64,000 bases of DNA from Vagococcus luciliae (GTDB lineage: Bacteria > Bacillota > Bacilli > Lactobacillales > Vagococcaceae). Position 1 is the first letter of the stretch, and every line of letters begins with the position of its first letter. Position numbers and translations under genes: made by a program. Below, piece after piece: positions 17,795 through 26,625 of this stretch. The notes under the pieces were generated by a model. The model was not told the origin of the DNA and did not search any database. It saw only the letters and a program-made list of their open reading frames with translations. The stretch spans positions 1,181,001 to 1,245,000 of the forward strand of contig NZ_CP102451.1 of the NCBI RefSeq assembly GCF_024637875.1, read 5' to 3'.

Positions 17795-18765
17795 GTGTAA
17801 AAGACAAAACATTAGCAATGTTAGAAAATCATCGGGGAGAGTTTTTCTCCGGTGAAAAACTAGCTGAAACAATAGGGGTATCTAGAAATGCCGTATGGAA
17901 AGCCATCAAGCACTTAGAAAGTGAAGGCTATCCAATTAAAGCCGTAAAAAGTAAAGGTTATTCGTTAGAGGAATCTAGTGATAAGTTATCTCTGCAGGGA
18001 ATGTTACCTTTTCTTGATGAAACCATTGATTCTAGTTTGATTCAAGTTTGTGAGTCGATTGATTCGACAAACAACTTAGCAAAAGAATTAGCTGTGTCAG
18101 GAGCTGAAAATGGGACAGTGATTATTGCAAATGAACAAACAAAGGGTCGTGGAAGATACGGGAAAACATTTGAATCGCCAAAAGATTCAGGTATTTATAT
18201 GAGTATCATACTAAGACCTGAAGAGATGCCACAGATTGATCCATCTCTTATGACAGCCTATTCAGCGGTTGTTGTCTCAGAAGTATTAGAACAATTATCC
18301 GGTGAAAAAATAGGTATAAAATGGGTTAATGATTTGTTTTTAAATGGAAAAAAAGTATGTGGTATCTTAACAGAGGCTGTTAGTAATTTAGAAACTGGAC
18401 GTTTAGATTGGATTGTAGTCGGTATTGGTATTAATGTATCAACTAAATCTGAGCTATTTTCAAAAAACGTTCAATCTATTGCAACAGCCCTGTTTAATAA
18501 TAAAAATACGATAAGAAATGAAATTGCTGCTAACGTTATCAATCAATTTTTCTTACAAGCTTCTAACATGACGCAAAAAAATATGATGCAACAGTATCGT
18601 GAAAAATCTATTGTAGTTGGTCAACTGGTTTCCATTGTGTCAGGAGCAGATTCTTATGTTGCTCAAGTGGAAGATATTAAAGATAATGGCTCTTTGATGA
18701 TTAAATTGTCTAATGGGGAAACAAGAGAGTTGAGATTTGGTGAAGTGTCGTTAAAAATAAAATAG
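17791..18765 (+). CDS. birA: Biotin-protein ligase and biotin operon repressor
   Basis: A 324-residue bifunctional BirA (group II). The N-terminal winged helix, LAETIGVSRNAVWKAIKHLE, binds DNA; the central catalytic domain has GRGRYGKTF (biotin/ATP loop) and KWVNDLFLNGKKVCGILTEA; the C-terminal SH3-like domain follows. It attaches biotin to carrier domains such as the one at the end of pyruvate carboxylase (gene at 33716) and represses biotin genes when charged. It starts inside the last codons of the peptidase gene. Its stop codon TAG (18763-18765) is also the first three bases of a candidate BirA operator that faces bioY. Confidence 0.95.
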   Translation: MSVKDKTLAMLENHRGEFFSGEKLAETIGVSRNAVWKAIKHLESEGYPIKAVKSKGYSLEESSDKLSLQGMLPFLDETIDSSLIQVCESIDSTNNLAKELAVSGAENGTVIIANEQTKGRGRYGKTFESPKDSGIYMSIILRPEEMPQIDPSLMTAYSAVVVSEVLEQLSGEKIGIKWVNDLFLNGKKVCGILTEAVSNLETGRLDWIVVGIGINVSTKSELFSKNVQSIATALFNNKNTIRNEIAANVINQFFLQASNMTQKNMMQQYREKSIVVGQLVSIVSGADSYVAQVEDIKDNGSLMIKLSNGETRELRFGEVSLKIK

Positions 18766-18793
18766 TCACCTTTTATTTTTTTTTAGTTGACTA
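18763..18793 (+). promoter_or_regulatory. Candidate BirA operator upstream of bioY
   Basis: Half-sites TAGTCACC (18763-18770) and GTTGACTA (18786-18793) are inverted, with one mismatch, and separated by exactly 15 nt. BirA operators of Gram-positive bacteria have 8-9 bp inverted half-sites of the form WTGTTAAC spaced by about 15 nt; the half-site TAGTCAAC fits that design with two substitutions. The right half-site covers the -35 box of the bioY promoter. Confidence 0.65.
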
Positions 18794-18814
18794 TCCTTTT
18801 CTTTTTGTTATAAT
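18788..18814 (+). promoter_or_regulatory. bioY promoter
   Basis: TTGACT (18788-18793), a short 15-nt spacer, and TATAAT (18809-18814) preceded by TG at 18806-18807, making an extended -10. The -35 lies within the candidate BirA operator, so occupancy would block RNA polymerase. Confidence 0.65.
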
Positions 18815-18834
18815 AAAAAAAGAAAAGGGGAGAA

Positions 18835-19374
18835 ATGATGACAAAATTTAAACCATCTGATTTAACAAAAATCGCTTTATTTACTGCTGTGATAGTTGTT
18901 TTATCACAAATTAGTATTCCGATGCCGTATGGTGTTCCAATGACGTTGCAAACATTTATTATTCCATTAACGGGCATATTACTGGGAAAAAAATCAGGAA
19001 CTATATCCACAATATTATATATTTTATTAGGATTAATTGGCTTGCCTGTTTTTGCGGGATTTTCTGGAGGAGTTGCTATTGTATTTGGTCCGACAGGAGG
19101 TTTTATTTTAAGTTTTCCAATTATGGCATATATTGCAGGTTGGTTTGCAGAACGAAATAATAAAGCATTTCTATATATAGGATTATTTTTAGGAGCTGTG
19201 ATTAATTTCTTAGTAGGCTTTATTGTGTTTCATTTTGTGACGGGAAGTAGTTTATCTGTGGCTTTTGCAGCAACAGTGTTACCATTTATTCCAACGACTA
19301 TTATAAAAGTTGTAGTCATTGGTTTAATATCACAAAAATTGAGACCATTAGTAAAAAATAAAGTATTAGTATAG
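18835..19374 (+). CDS. bioY: Biotin transporter BioY (ECF substrate-binding subunit)
   Basis: A 179-residue integral membrane protein that captures biotin; it works with the shared energising module of ECF transporters (EcfA, EcfA', EcfT), not encoded here. About six helices are visible, with the BioY signature ISIPMPYGVPMTLQTFIIPL near residue 25 and the glycine-rich FAGFSGGVAIVFGPTGGFIL segment. Starts at 18835 or 18838 (ATGATG) follow AGGGGAG; the second has better spacing. It is directly downstream of birA but has its own promoter under a candidate BirA operator, which fits feedback control by biotin. No biotin synthesis genes are seen, so the cell may depend on uptake. Confidence 0.95.
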   Translation: MMTKFKPSDLTKIALFTAVIVVLSQISIPMPYGVPMTLQTFIIPLTGILLGKKSGTISTILYILLGLIGLPVFAGFSGGVAIVFGPTGGFILSFPIMAYIAGWFAERNNKAFLYIGLFLGAVINFLVGFIVFHFVTGSSLSVAFAATVLPFIPTTIIKVVVIGLISQKLRPLVKNKVLV

Positions 19375-19511
19375 AAAAAAAGGCTGACTAAAAAGTATTA
19401 AAATAGAAAAAATCCCATGAAATCCGTTAATTTCAACGTTGATTTCATGGGATTTCTGTTTTATTAGTTAAGTGATTTTTATTTAAAAAATCATTTTTTA
19501 GTCAGCTTTTT
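19375..19511. repeat. Nested inverted repeat, probable bidirectional terminator
   Basis: An outer stem joins the stretch at 19375-19394 (A-rich, GGCTGACTAAAA) to 19493-19511 (TTTTAGTCAGC then T run), with one bulged G. Inside it AATCCCATGAAATC (19421-19434 approximately) pairs with GATTTCATGGGATT (19441-19454). The 137-nt element fills the space between two converging genes. The double-stem form is larger than a simple terminator and resembles a small miniature repeat element. Confidence 0.6.
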
Positions 19512-19516
19512 TTGTA

Positions 19517-20404
19517 TTATTGAGCTGATAGTAAGTAGTTTCCAAAGGCTTCTTTGTCATATCCGGGAGAAATTCTAACACGTTTTAAGGCAAATAAGCC
19601 ATCATTCTTACTAGCATATCCAGGTTCGGTAGTCAGTGCTAATTTATACCCCACATTTTCTGCTTCTTTTTCAACTCGTTCATCATATCGACCAGCTGGA
19701 TAACACACGACTGATGTATTCTGATTTAGAGTAGTATCCATCCAAGTTTTAGAATCTGCTAGCTCTGTATGAATTTGTTCATCACTTAATGTGTTTAAAT
19801 CCAAATGGCTTACAGTATGACTTTCGATTGAAATAAAGCCACTATCAGTCATTTTTTTCATATCATCTTCATGAAAATAATATTGATTATCTAGTTTTGA
19901 GGTGATGTAATTAATAGTCGCATTCATTTTTAAATCTTCTAATATTGGAAATCCTTCGGTAAAATTATTTAAGTAACCATCATCTAAAGTAACCCAAACG
20001 ATATTTTCTTTTGGCTTTTTATTTTCTGTTAATACAATGTAGGCTTCTTCAGGAGTTAACGTATAATAATCATGTTCTTTCAACCATTCCATATGCTGTT
20101 TAAATTCTTCAGGTGGGAGTTTCAAGGTATTACCATCATCACTTTTAGTTAAACTATGATACATTAAAATTGGAAAAGAAATAGTTGTATCGCTGGTTAT
20201 CCAATTAGACGTATCAATGTCATCAGAATGTTTGTTCTTTTCAGATGTCTGAGTTGTTTCTTGGCTTGCTACATCAACTAAACTAGAAGATGTGGTTGTT
20301 TTAGTAGTTTTTAGTTGATTATGTGGTTGAAATAATTTTACACCCAAAATAATAAGTTCAACAGATAATAGGATAACTAAAAACCATAGTATTTTTTTCT
20401 TCAT
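19517..20404 (-). CDS. Membrane-anchored or secreted polysaccharide deacetylase (NodB domain)
   Basis: A 295-residue protein with an N-terminal helix (ILWFLVILLSVELIILGVKL) acting as signal-anchor, a Ser/Thr/Gln-rich linker of about 60 residues, and an extracellular NodB deacetylase domain. Motifs: FPILMYHSL, VWVTLDDGYLNNF (motif 1, where TFDDG is commoner), ESHTVSHLDLN (motif 2, the two metal-binding histidines) and CYPAGRYDE (motif 3). It resembles enterococcal and lactobacillar PgdA/YadE-like enzymes that deacetylate peptidoglycan or other surface glycans, which can raise lysozyme resistance. The exact substrate is not readable. It is transcribed alone and converges on bioY across the nested inverted repeat. 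Confidence 0.88.
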   Translation of the reverse strand: MKKKILWFLVILLSVELIILGVKLFQPHNQLKTTKTTTSSSLVDVASQETTQTSEKNKHSDDIDTSNWITSDTTISFPILMYHSLTKSDDGNTLKLPPEEFKQHMEWLKEHDYYTLTPEEAYIVLTENKKPKENIVWVTLDDGYLNNFTEGFPILEDLKMNATINYITSKLDNQYYFHEDDMKKMTDSGFISIESHTVSHLDLNTLSDEQIHTELADSKTWMDTTLNQNTSVVCYPAGRYDERVEKEAENVGYKLALTTEPGYASKNDGLFALKRVRISPGYDKEAFGNYLLSAQ

Positions 20405-20542
20405 TTGTTGCCTCCTTATCTTGTCTATAGTATCAAAGCCCTCTTTAGATTGGCAAGTATTTGTTGAAAGAATTGAGCTATGTTAAACTGTTTAAGGTGA
20501 GTTAAGCAGAATTAATAGATAAAATAGAATGGAAGTGTTTGG

Positions 20543-22852
20543 GTGAAACAATCTCAATTTAAATGGGAAGAGCAATCATTATCTGAAGACCAACAACAAC
20601 TTATGGAAGTGTTTAAAGAAAATAAATTATCTCCAATTATGAGTGAATTATTAGTAAAACGTGGTGTATCAAGTTTAGAAGAAGCACAATCTTTTTTGAC
20701 CCCTACATTAGCAGCTACACATGACCCTTTTTTGTTATACGATATGGACAAAGCGGTTAATCGTATGCAACAAGCTATCGAACAAGGTGAAAAAATCTTA
20801 ATATATGGTGATTATGATGCAGATGGTATTACCAGTACAACAGTGTTAAAAGAAGCCATTGAATTGATTGGTGGAGAAGTAGAGTATTATTTACCAGATC
20901 GATTTGTTGATGGGTATGGACCTAATACAGAAGTCTATCAATATTATATTAATCAAGGAATTAATTTAATTGTGACAGTCGATAATGGTGTGAGTGGCCA
21001 TGAAGCGTTGATGTTTGCAAAAGAGCAAGGAGTAGATGTGATTGTCACAGATCATCATGAGTTGCCAGCTGAATTACCTGAAGCATATGCGATTATTCAT
21101 CCAAGACATCCGTTGGGAGAGTATCCATTTAAAGATTTAGCAGGAGTTGGTGTAGCATTTAAAGTTGCAACAGCCCTTTTAGGTGAAATCCCTATGGAAA
21201 GCTTAGATTTAGTGGCAATTGGAACAGTAGCTGATTTAGTTTCTTTAACTGGAGAAAATAGAATATTAGTTAGTTCCGGATTGAAAATATTAAAACAAAC
21301 TGAGCGAGTTGGCTTGCATGCTTTAGCAGAAATTGGGAACTTAGATTTAGCTAATGCAAATGAAGAAACGATTGGATTTGGTATTGCCCCTAGATTAAAT
21401 GCAATGGGACGATTAAAAAGTGCTATGCCAGCTGTAGAGTTAATGACAACATTTGATGATGAGGAGGCAATGAGTATTGCAACAGATATTCAAGAAACCA
21501 ATGCTGAACGTCAAGCTTTAGTTAAAGCTATTACAAAAGATGCTTTAGAAATGGTTGACGCTATGGGCGAGTTGCCTATTTATATTTTGTATAAAGAAGA
21601 ATGGCATGAAGGGGTACTAGGTATTGTTGCAAGCCACATTGTCAGACAAACACAACGACCAACCATTGTTTTAACGAAAAACAATGATACACAATTATTA
21701 AAAGGATCTGGAAGAAGTATTGCTAACATTGATTTATTTCAAGTTTTATCACAAATAAAAGAACAATTTGTGTCTTTTGGTGGACATCATATGGCAGCAG
21801 GACTATCATTTGAACCGGATAAATTAGATAAAATTAAGAATGATTTGATTAAGATAGTGTCTCCTTTAATAACGGATGAAACCAAAGAAACTTTAACAAT
21901 TGATGCGAGACTTGAACTCTCAGATATTTCAGTTGAACTGATTGAGGAATTAAATCAGTTATCTCCTTTTGGAACAGATAACCCATCACCACATTTTTTA
22001 TTTGAAAAAAATCAAGTGGATGGAATGAAAAAAATTGGGGCAGATAACAATCATCTAAAGGGACAGTTAGTTCAAACTACTAGTCAAATTGATTGTATTG
22101 CATTTGGAAAAGGGGATGCAATAGATGAACTAGTGACAGGTGAATCGGTTGATGTAGTAGGAAAGTTATCCATTAATGAGTGGAATGGATTTAGGAAAGT
22201 TCAATTAATGATGGAAGATTATCAGGTATCAGGCATTCAAATTTTTGATATGCGTGGTGGAAAAACCAATGATTTTGATCAGTTATCAATTAATCCTACC
22301 TATGTCATTTTTAATGATGAGACATCTGCAGCTAATATACCAACAGAACGTTTGTATCATGTTAAAACTAAAAAAGATATTGAGGCTTTAACACAAATTA
22401 AAGAAATGGTGTTTGTTGATTGTCCTTATGATTTAGAAGTAGTTTCATCTTTGGTTTCACTGTGTGACATTCATCGTTTGTACTTGTGGATAAATGTCTC
22501 GACAGAACATTATTTATCAGGCGTTCCAACACGAGAACAGTTTAGTAAAGTATTTAAATTGGTTCAAACGCAAGGAAGTCTAGATGTGCGTTATAAATTA
22601 ACAGAGTTATCCAATTATCTACAAATATCTAAAAATCATTTAATTTTTATCATAAAAGTGTTTTTTGATTTAGGATTTGTTACAATAGAAGATGGTTTGA
22701 TGAGTAAAGTTGCCAATCCTAGTGCTAAAGCTTTAGAAGAAAGCGACGTTTATCAAGCTTACTTACATAAAATTGACATGGAAAAACTATTTTTATATAG
22801 TAATGTAGCAGATATTCGTCATTGGATATCGCAACAGGAGGAAGACAGATGA
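20543..22852 (+). CDS. recJ: Single-stranded-DNA-specific exonuclease RecJ
   Basis: A 769-residue 5'-3' exonuclease used in recombination and repair. The GTG at 20543 begins [14 protein letters not shown] phosphoesterase motifs are present: [31 protein letters not shown] and [20 protein letters not shown]; the DHHA1 region has [14 protein letters not shown] and [12 protein letters not shown]. It carries the C-terminal extension of about 200 residues found in Bacillota RecJ. Its stop overlaps the apt start by 4 nt, and the recJ-apt pair is a conserved arrangement. Confidence 0.96.
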   Translation: MKQSQFKWEEQSLSEDQQQLMEVFKENKLSPIMSELLVKRGVSSLEEAQSFLTPTLAATHDPFLLYDMDKAVNRMQQAIEQGEKILIYGDYDADGITSTTVLKEAIELIGGEVEYYLPDRFVDGYGPNTEVYQYYINQGINLIVTVDNGVSGHEALMFAKEQGVDVIVTDHHELPAELPEAYAIIHPRHPLGEYPFKDLAGVGVAFKVATALLGEIPMESLDLVAIGTVADLVSLTGENRILVSSGLKILKQTERVGLHALAEIGNLDLANANEETIGFGIAPRLNAMGRLKSAMPAVELMTTFDDEEAMSIATDIQETNAERQALVKAITKDALEMVDAMGELPIYILYKEEWHEGVLGIVASHIVRQTQRPTIVLTKNNDTQLLKGSGRSIANIDLFQVLSQIKEQFVSFGGHHMAAGLSFEPDKLDKIKNDLIKIVSPLITDETKETLTIDARLELSDISVELIEELNQLSPFGTDNPSPHFLFEKNQVDGMKKIGADNNHLKGQLVQTTSQIDCIAFGKGDAIDELVTGESVDVVGKLSINEWNGFRKVQLMMEDYQVSGIQIFDMRGGKTNDFDQLSINPTYVIFNDETSAANIPTERLYHVKTKKDIEALTQIKEMVFVDCPYDLEVVSSLVSLCDIHRLYLWINVSTEHYLSGVPTREQFSKVFKLVQTQGSLDVRYKLTELSNYLQISKNHLIFIIKVFFDLGFVTIEDGLMSKVANPSAKALEESDVYQAYLHKIDMEKLFLYSNVADIRHWISQQEEDR

Positions 22853-23361
22853 ACTTAAAAGATTATATTGCTAGTATCCCTAATTACCCTCAAGAAGGTG
22901 TTATCTTTAGAGATATTTCACCGTTAATGGGAGACGGAGCAGCTTATCAAGAAGCCACAAATCAAATCGTTAAGTATGCTAAAGAACGTGGAGCTGAAAT
23001 GGTTGTTGGACCAGAAGCTCGTGGTTTTATTATTGGTTGTCCAGTTGCTTATGAACTAGGTATAGGGTTTGCACCAGCTCGTAAAAAAGGGAAATTACCT
23101 CGTGAAACCATTGAAGTAGACTATGGTTTAGAATACGGTAAAGCAACATTAACACTTCATAAAGATGCCATTAAACCTGGTCAAAAAGTGATTATTTGTG
23201 ATGATTTATTGGCAACAGGTGGTACAATTGCAGCAACAATTGAATTAGTTGAGCAATTAGGTGGAGAAGTAGTTGGATGTGCTTTCTTAGTAGAATTAAA
23301 CGAGTTAAATGGTAGAGAAAAAATTAAAGGTTATGATATTCTAGCATTAATGGATTTCTAG
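22849..23361 (+). CDS. apt: Adenine phosphoribosyltransferase
   Basis: A 170-residue enzyme that salvages adenine to AMP using PRPP. The ATG at 22849 sits behind CAGGAGGAAG and overlaps the recJ stop (ATGA); an in-frame start 27 nt upstream has no ribosome site. Landmarks are the N-terminal [20 protein letters not shown], the flexible loop [17 protein letters not shown] and the PRPP-binding motif [14 protein letters not shown] terminator follows after 6 nt. Confidence 0.97.
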   Translation: MNLKDYIASIPNYPQEGVIFRDISPLMGDGAAYQEATNQIVKYAKERGAEMVVGPEARGFIIGCPVAYELGIGFAPARKKGKLPRETIEVDYGLEYGKATLTLHKDAIKPGQKVIICDDLLATGGTIAATIELVEQLGGEVVGCAFLVELNELNGREKIKGYDILALMDF

Positions 23362-23367
23362 ATATAG

Positions 23368-23405
23368 AAAAAAACGATAAGAAAATTATTTCTTATCGTT
23401 TTTTT
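23368..23405. terminator. Bidirectional terminator between apt and the P-loop gene
   Basis: AAAAAAACGATAAGAAA (23368-23384) and TTTCTTATCGTTTTTTT (23389-23405) form a perfect 17-bp stem around ATTA. On the minus strand one arm encodes the last residues (N-D-K-K) of the P-loop protein, whose stop codon lies in the loop side at 23386-23388. Confidence 0.9.
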
Positions 23406-23916
23406 TCTTGTTTTCAGAGTATAAATATTGCCTCATTTCTCTGTGAACGCGTTTTACATCTTCGGGAGACTCTAAAATTAACAATTTACCGCGGTCAGTA
23501 GTTAAATTTTTTTTAATATCTGGTAGACGTTTTTTGAAACGACGGTTCCATTTATAAAGTTTGAACATACGCTTAATGTTTTTTTTTCGTTGAGTAAATG
23601 TTTTCTTTTTAGTAAAACATTGAGTAAAAGCTCTCTTAGTAACACGATACTGTGTAAGATATATAGGATAATCAAGAATGATAATTAAATCTGCTTCTTT
23701 TGTAGTTTTTTCTGTCCAGTGGCTAACTTGAACGCCTTCTACAATCCAATTAGGTAGTTCAGAAAGACGAGTATTGAGTTGATGATAACGCTTGTTTTTA
23801 TCTTTTATCTTTAAATAGTCATCTAAAGAGATTCCTTGTATGTGATACTTTTCTTGAAGCTTAATAGCTAAAGATGTTTTACCACTACCTGCATACCCAA
23901 TAATTCGTATTTTCAT
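23386..23916 (-). CDS. P-loop kinase-like protein (FlaR/adenylate-kinase-like)
   Basis: A 176-residue cytoplasmic protein with a Walker A motif at its start (IRIIGYAGSGKTSLA) and a DYLK/hhhhD core (ADLIIILDYPIYLTQYRVTKR). It resembles the small P-loop NTPases annotated 'DNA topology modulation protein FlaR' or 'AAA family ATPase', which belong to the nucleotide/shikimate-kinase-like fold. The C-terminal third is very basic (for example RFKKRLPDIKKN), which might bind nucleic acid. No substrate is known. It is a single gene convergent with apt. I assign only the fold with confidence. Confidence 0.75.
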   Translation of the reverse strand: MKIRIIGYAGSGKTSLAIKLQEKYHIQGISLDDYLKIKDKNKRYHQLNTRLSELPNWIVEGVQVSHWTEKTTKEADLIIILDYPIYLTQYRVTKRAFTQCFTKKKTFTQRKKNIKRMFKLYKWNRRFKKRLPDIKKNLTTDRGKLLILESPEDVKRVHREMRQYLYSENKKKNDKK

Positions 23917-24026
23917 TCTAATTTGATTCTCCAGTCAATCTTTCTGTACATATCGTACAATAAATGTTGGTCTTTTTCAATAAAATACACTAATAAAAAG
24001 AAGTGGTGATATTATTAAATTGTTTG

Positions 24027-24055
24027 TTGACAATTTTTAGTATCATCGGTATGAT
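24027..24055 (+). promoter_or_regulatory. Promoter of tRNA-Thr
   Basis: A consensus -35 TTGACA (24027-24032), a 17-nt spacer and TATGAT (24050-24055), ending 18 nt before the mature tRNA. The near-perfect elements suit a strong stable-RNA promoter. Confidence 0.85.
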
Positions 24056-24073
24056 ATGGAGTGTAATTTAATT

Positions 24074-24146
24074 GCCGCCTTAGCTCAGTCGGTAGAGCAC
24101 CACCATGGTAAGGTGGGGGTCGTCGGTTCAAGTCCGACAGGTGGCT
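24074..24146 (+). tRNA. tRNA-Thr (anticodon GGT)
   Basis: A 73-nt cloverleaf: acceptor arms GCCGCCT/AGGTGGC (one G-T pair) with discriminator T, D-arm around TAGCTCAGTCGGTAGAGCA, anticodon stem CCACC/GGTGG around the loop ATGGTAA with anticodon GGT, and T-arm GTCGG TTCAAGT CCGAC. It reads ACC/ACT threonine codons. CCA is not encoded. It is a single tRNA, not part of an rRNA operon, with its own promoter and terminator. Confidence 0.95.
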
Positions 24147-24153
24147 TACGAAG

Positions 24154-24192
24154 AAAAAATATCACTAGGATGACTTCCTAGTGATATTTTTT
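24154..24192. terminator. Bidirectional terminator after tRNA-Thr
   Basis: AAAAAATATCACTAGGA (24154-24170) and TCCTAGTGATATTTTTT (24176-24192) make a perfect 17-bp stem with a 5-nt loop. It ends the tRNA transcript and, on the other strand, the zinc ribbon gene. Confidence 0.92.
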
Positions 24193-24523
24193 ATAGTTTT
24201 TTAACAAATTCAGATTTTAATTTCATTGGTCCAAATCCATCAACTTTACAATCAATGTCATGATCGCCTTCTACTAAGCGAATATTTTTAACTTTAGTTC
24301 CTTGTTTGATTGGTTGACTAGCGCCTTTTACTTTTAAGTCTTTGATAACTGTGACTGAATCACCATCTACTAACGGATTTCCGAAAGCATCTTTTTTTAC
24401 AATTTCTGTTATTTTTTCTTCTTCTTTAGACCATTCATGTGCACATTCAGGACATACGTACATTAGTCCGTCATCGTATGTGTAAGTTGATTGGCATTCT
24501 GGGCAATTTGGCAATGTTTCCAC
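24191..24523 (-). CDS. PhnA/YjdM-family zinc ribbon protein
   Basis: A 110-residue small soluble protein. The N-terminal 35 residues form a zinc ribbon: [16 protein letters not shown] and [11 protein letters not shown] supply four cysteines. The remainder, with [20 protein letters not shown] and the final [14 protein letters not shown], is the PhnA/YjdM domain. Despite the old name 'alkylphosphonate utilisation protein', the family has no proven phosphonate role, and there are no phn genes nearby. The ribosome site AAGGAGGGTAAG precedes the ATG. Confidence 0.9.
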   Translation of the reverse strand: METLPNCPECQSTYTYDDGLMYVCPECAHEWSKEEEKITEIVKKDAFGNPLVDGDSVTVIKDLKVKGASQPIKQGTKVKNIRLVEGDHDIDCKVDGFGPMKLKSEFVKKL

Positions 24524-24629
24524 TGTCTTACCCTCCTTTCGACAATTTATTTTATTGTATCTTATTTGTTATAAAAAAGAAAGTTGCATTTAAAAAGTTA
24601 AAGATTCATGTTTAAATATAATAAGGTAT

Positions 24630-24657
24630 TTGGATTTTCATTATAATCATGTATAAT
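24630..24657 (+). promoter_or_regulatory. Promoter of mltG
   Basis: TTGGAT (24630-24635), 16-nt spacer, TATAAT (24652-24657), about 35 nt upstream of the start codon. Confidence 0.65.
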
Positions 24658-24693
24658 GATAGAAGCAAATTTAAATAAAAGGAGGCCCCTTTT

Positions 24694-25980
24694 TTGACTG
24701 ATAAAAATGATGACTTTAATCGTGAAGATGAACATAAGACGGGAAAAGAGTTGAAGGATTATGTTCTTGACTCAATGCAGTCAGAGGATGCAGAAAAAGA
24801 AGAACCAACCAATCACACAACAAATGATACCTATAAACGTAGTAGAGAAAGAAGTTCTAGTAGAAGGCAAGAACAAAGCTATAATGGACGTAAAAAAGAA
24901 AATAATATGGTAAAAAAAATTGTACTAATTATTGTAGCTGTTCTTATTTTGACATTATCTATTGCTGGATTTTATGCGTATCAATATTTTACATCTAGCC
25001 TAAAGCCTTTAGATAGTAGTAATCAAAAATTAGTCCAAGTGGAGATTCCTCAAGGTAGTAGTAGCAAGCAAATTGGTCAAATATTAGAAAAAAATAAAAT
25101 CATTAAAAGTGGTTTAGTTTTCTCGTATTATGTCAAGATGAATAATAAAGCAAACTTCCAAGCAGGTTATTATCAAATGTCTCCAAGTATGACATTAGAA
25201 GCAATTACCAATAGTCTAGAAGAAGGTGGAACGGATGAGCCAGTATCGTTAGCAGATGCTAAAATCACAGTTCCTGAAGGATATTCTGTTGATCAAATTG
25301 CTGAATTATTTAGTAAAGAAACGAAATTACCTAAAGATGATTTCCTAAATGTCATGAAAGATGAGGATTTCTTTAATGAATTAGTTAAAAAATACCCTGA
25401 TCTACTAACTAGTGCAAAAGAAGCTAAAGATGTCAGGTATCGTTTGGAGGGTTATTTATATCCTGCTACCTACTACTACTATAAAGATGTCCCGATTAAA
25501 GATATGGTAACGCAAATGGTTGATAAAACAAATCAAGTGTTAGCTCCGTATTATGATCAAATTAAAGAGAAAAAAATGACAGTACAAGAAGTATTAACAC
25601 TTGCCTCTTTAGTTGAAAAAGAAGGTGTAACACCTGATGACCGACGTAAAATTGCTCAAGTCTTTTTAAATCGATTGGCAATCGATATGCCGATTCAATC
25701 TGATATATCGATTCTTTACGCGATGGATGAGCATAAAGTTCATCTATCTGAAAAAGATACACAAGTTGATTCACCATATAACTTGTATACTAATAAAGGG
25801 ACTGGACCTGGGCCATTTAATAACCCTAGTCAACAAGCCATTGAATCTGTTCTAAATCCAGAAGCAACGGATGCTCTATATTTCTTAGCTGATGTATCAA
25901 CGGGTAAAGTGTACTACGCTAAAACATATGATGAACATTTAGCGAATAAAAAAGAGTATATTGATGACAAAAATAATTAA
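24694..25980 (+). CDS. mltG: Endolytic murein transglycosylase MltG
   Basis: A 428-residue membrane protein that cuts nascent glycan strands and so helps set their length. It starts at a TTG (24694) behind AAAGGAGGCCCC. The first about 70 residues are cytoplasmic, charged and rich in Arg/Ser/Glu, as in other lactic acid bacteria; one helix follows (IVLIIVAVLILTLSIAGFYA); the outside part has a LysM-like segment and the YceG domain with the catalytic glutamate motif LASLVEKEG (residues about 304-311), PIQSDISILYAM and GPGPFNNPSQQAI. In streptococci MltG works with the elongation machinery. It lies just before greA, a common order. Confidence 0.95.
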   Translation: MTDKNDDFNREDEHKTGKELKDYVLDSMQSEDAEKEEPTNHTTNDTYKRSRERSSSRRQEQSYNGRKKENNMVKKIVLIIVAVLILTLSIAGFYAYQYFTSSLKPLDSSNQKLVQVEIPQGSSSKQIGQILEKNKIIKSGLVFSYYVKMNNKANFQAGYYQMSPSMTLEAITNSLEEGGTDEPVSLADAKITVPEGYSVDQIAELFSKETKLPKDDFLNVMKDEDFFNELVKKYPDLLTSAKEAKDVRYRLEGYLYPATYYYYKDVPIKDMVTQMVDKTNQVLAPYYDQIKEKKMTVQEVLTLASLVEKEGVTPDDRRKIAQVFLNRLAIDMPIQSDISILYAMDEHKVHLSEKDTQVDSPYNLYTNKGTGPGPFNNPSQQAIESVLNPEATDALYFLADVSTGKVYYAKTYDEHLANKKEYIDDKNN

Positions 25981-26066
25981 TTTTTATGATATTAAACGTT
26001 TCATAAAATAAAGAGTTTACATTTTTCAAACAACGTGGTATTGTGTTGTGTATATTAAATAGGGTA

Positions 26067-26098
26067 AGCTTTTCTGATACGAATTTATCAGGAAAGCT
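26067..26098 (+). other. Hairpin in the mltG-greA spacer
   Basis: AGCTTTTCTGATA (26067-26079) pairs with TATCAGGAAAGCT (26086-26098), a 13-bp stem with one G-U pair and a 6-nt loop. The tail ATTCCTTTATT is poor in T runs, so it may be a weak terminator of mltG or a structured greA leader. A possible promoter (TTTACA at 26016-26021, N17, TATTGT) lies just upstream. Confidence 0.6.
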
Positions 26099-26154
26099 AT
26101 TCCTTTATTAGAAAATAAGCTAATATAAATTAGTTAAGGAGAAGTGAGAGTATT

Positions 26155-26625
26155 ATGGAAAAAGTCTATCCTGTGACTTTAGAAGGTAAATTAAAATTAG
26201 AAGAAGAATTAGAAATGCTAAAAACAGTCAAACGTAAAGAGATTGTTGAACGTATCAAAATTGCAAGAAGTTTTGGTGATTTATCTGAAAACTCTGAATA
26301 TGAATCAGCTAAAGATGAACAAGCCTTTGTAGAAGGCCGTATTACAACTTTAGAAAACATGATTCGCTTTGCACAAATTATTGATAGTGACAGTGCTGAT
26401 AAAGATACAGTATCTTTAGGTAGAACTATAACGTTTGTTGAATTACCAGATGGTGAAGAAGAAGAATATACAATTGTTGGTAGTGCAGAAGCAGATCCAT
26501 TTGAAGGAAAAATTTCAAATGATTCTCCAATTGCTAAAGCGTTATTAGGACATAAGTTAAATGATATTGTTAAAATTGAAACACCAGGTGGAAGTATGGA
26601 TGTTAAAATACAAAAAATCTCTTAA
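26155..26625 (+). CDS. greA: Transcription elongation factor GreA
   Basis: A 156-residue factor that binds the RNA polymerase secondary channel and stimulates cleavage of backtracked RNA. The N-terminal coiled coil (residues about 8-75) carries the acidic tip [19 protein letters not shown]; the C-terminal FKBP-like domain ends [16 protein letters not shown]-type sequence (here [17 protein letters not shown]) and [13 protein letters not shown]. The ATG at 26155 follows AAGGAGAAGTG. A terminator overlaps its stop codon. Confidence 0.97.
   Translation: MEKVYPVTLEGKLKLEEELEMLKTVKRKEIVERIKIARSFGDLSENSEYESAKDEQAFVEGRITTLENMIRFAQIIDSDSADKDTVSLGRTITFVELPDGEEEEYTIVGSAEADPFEGKISNDSPIAKALLGHKLNDIVKIETPGGSMDVKIQKIS

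Noticed and set aside
24191-24523. Phosphonate metabolism role for the PhnA-like gene
   Set aside because: No phosphonate transporter or lyase genes are near, and the family name is historical.
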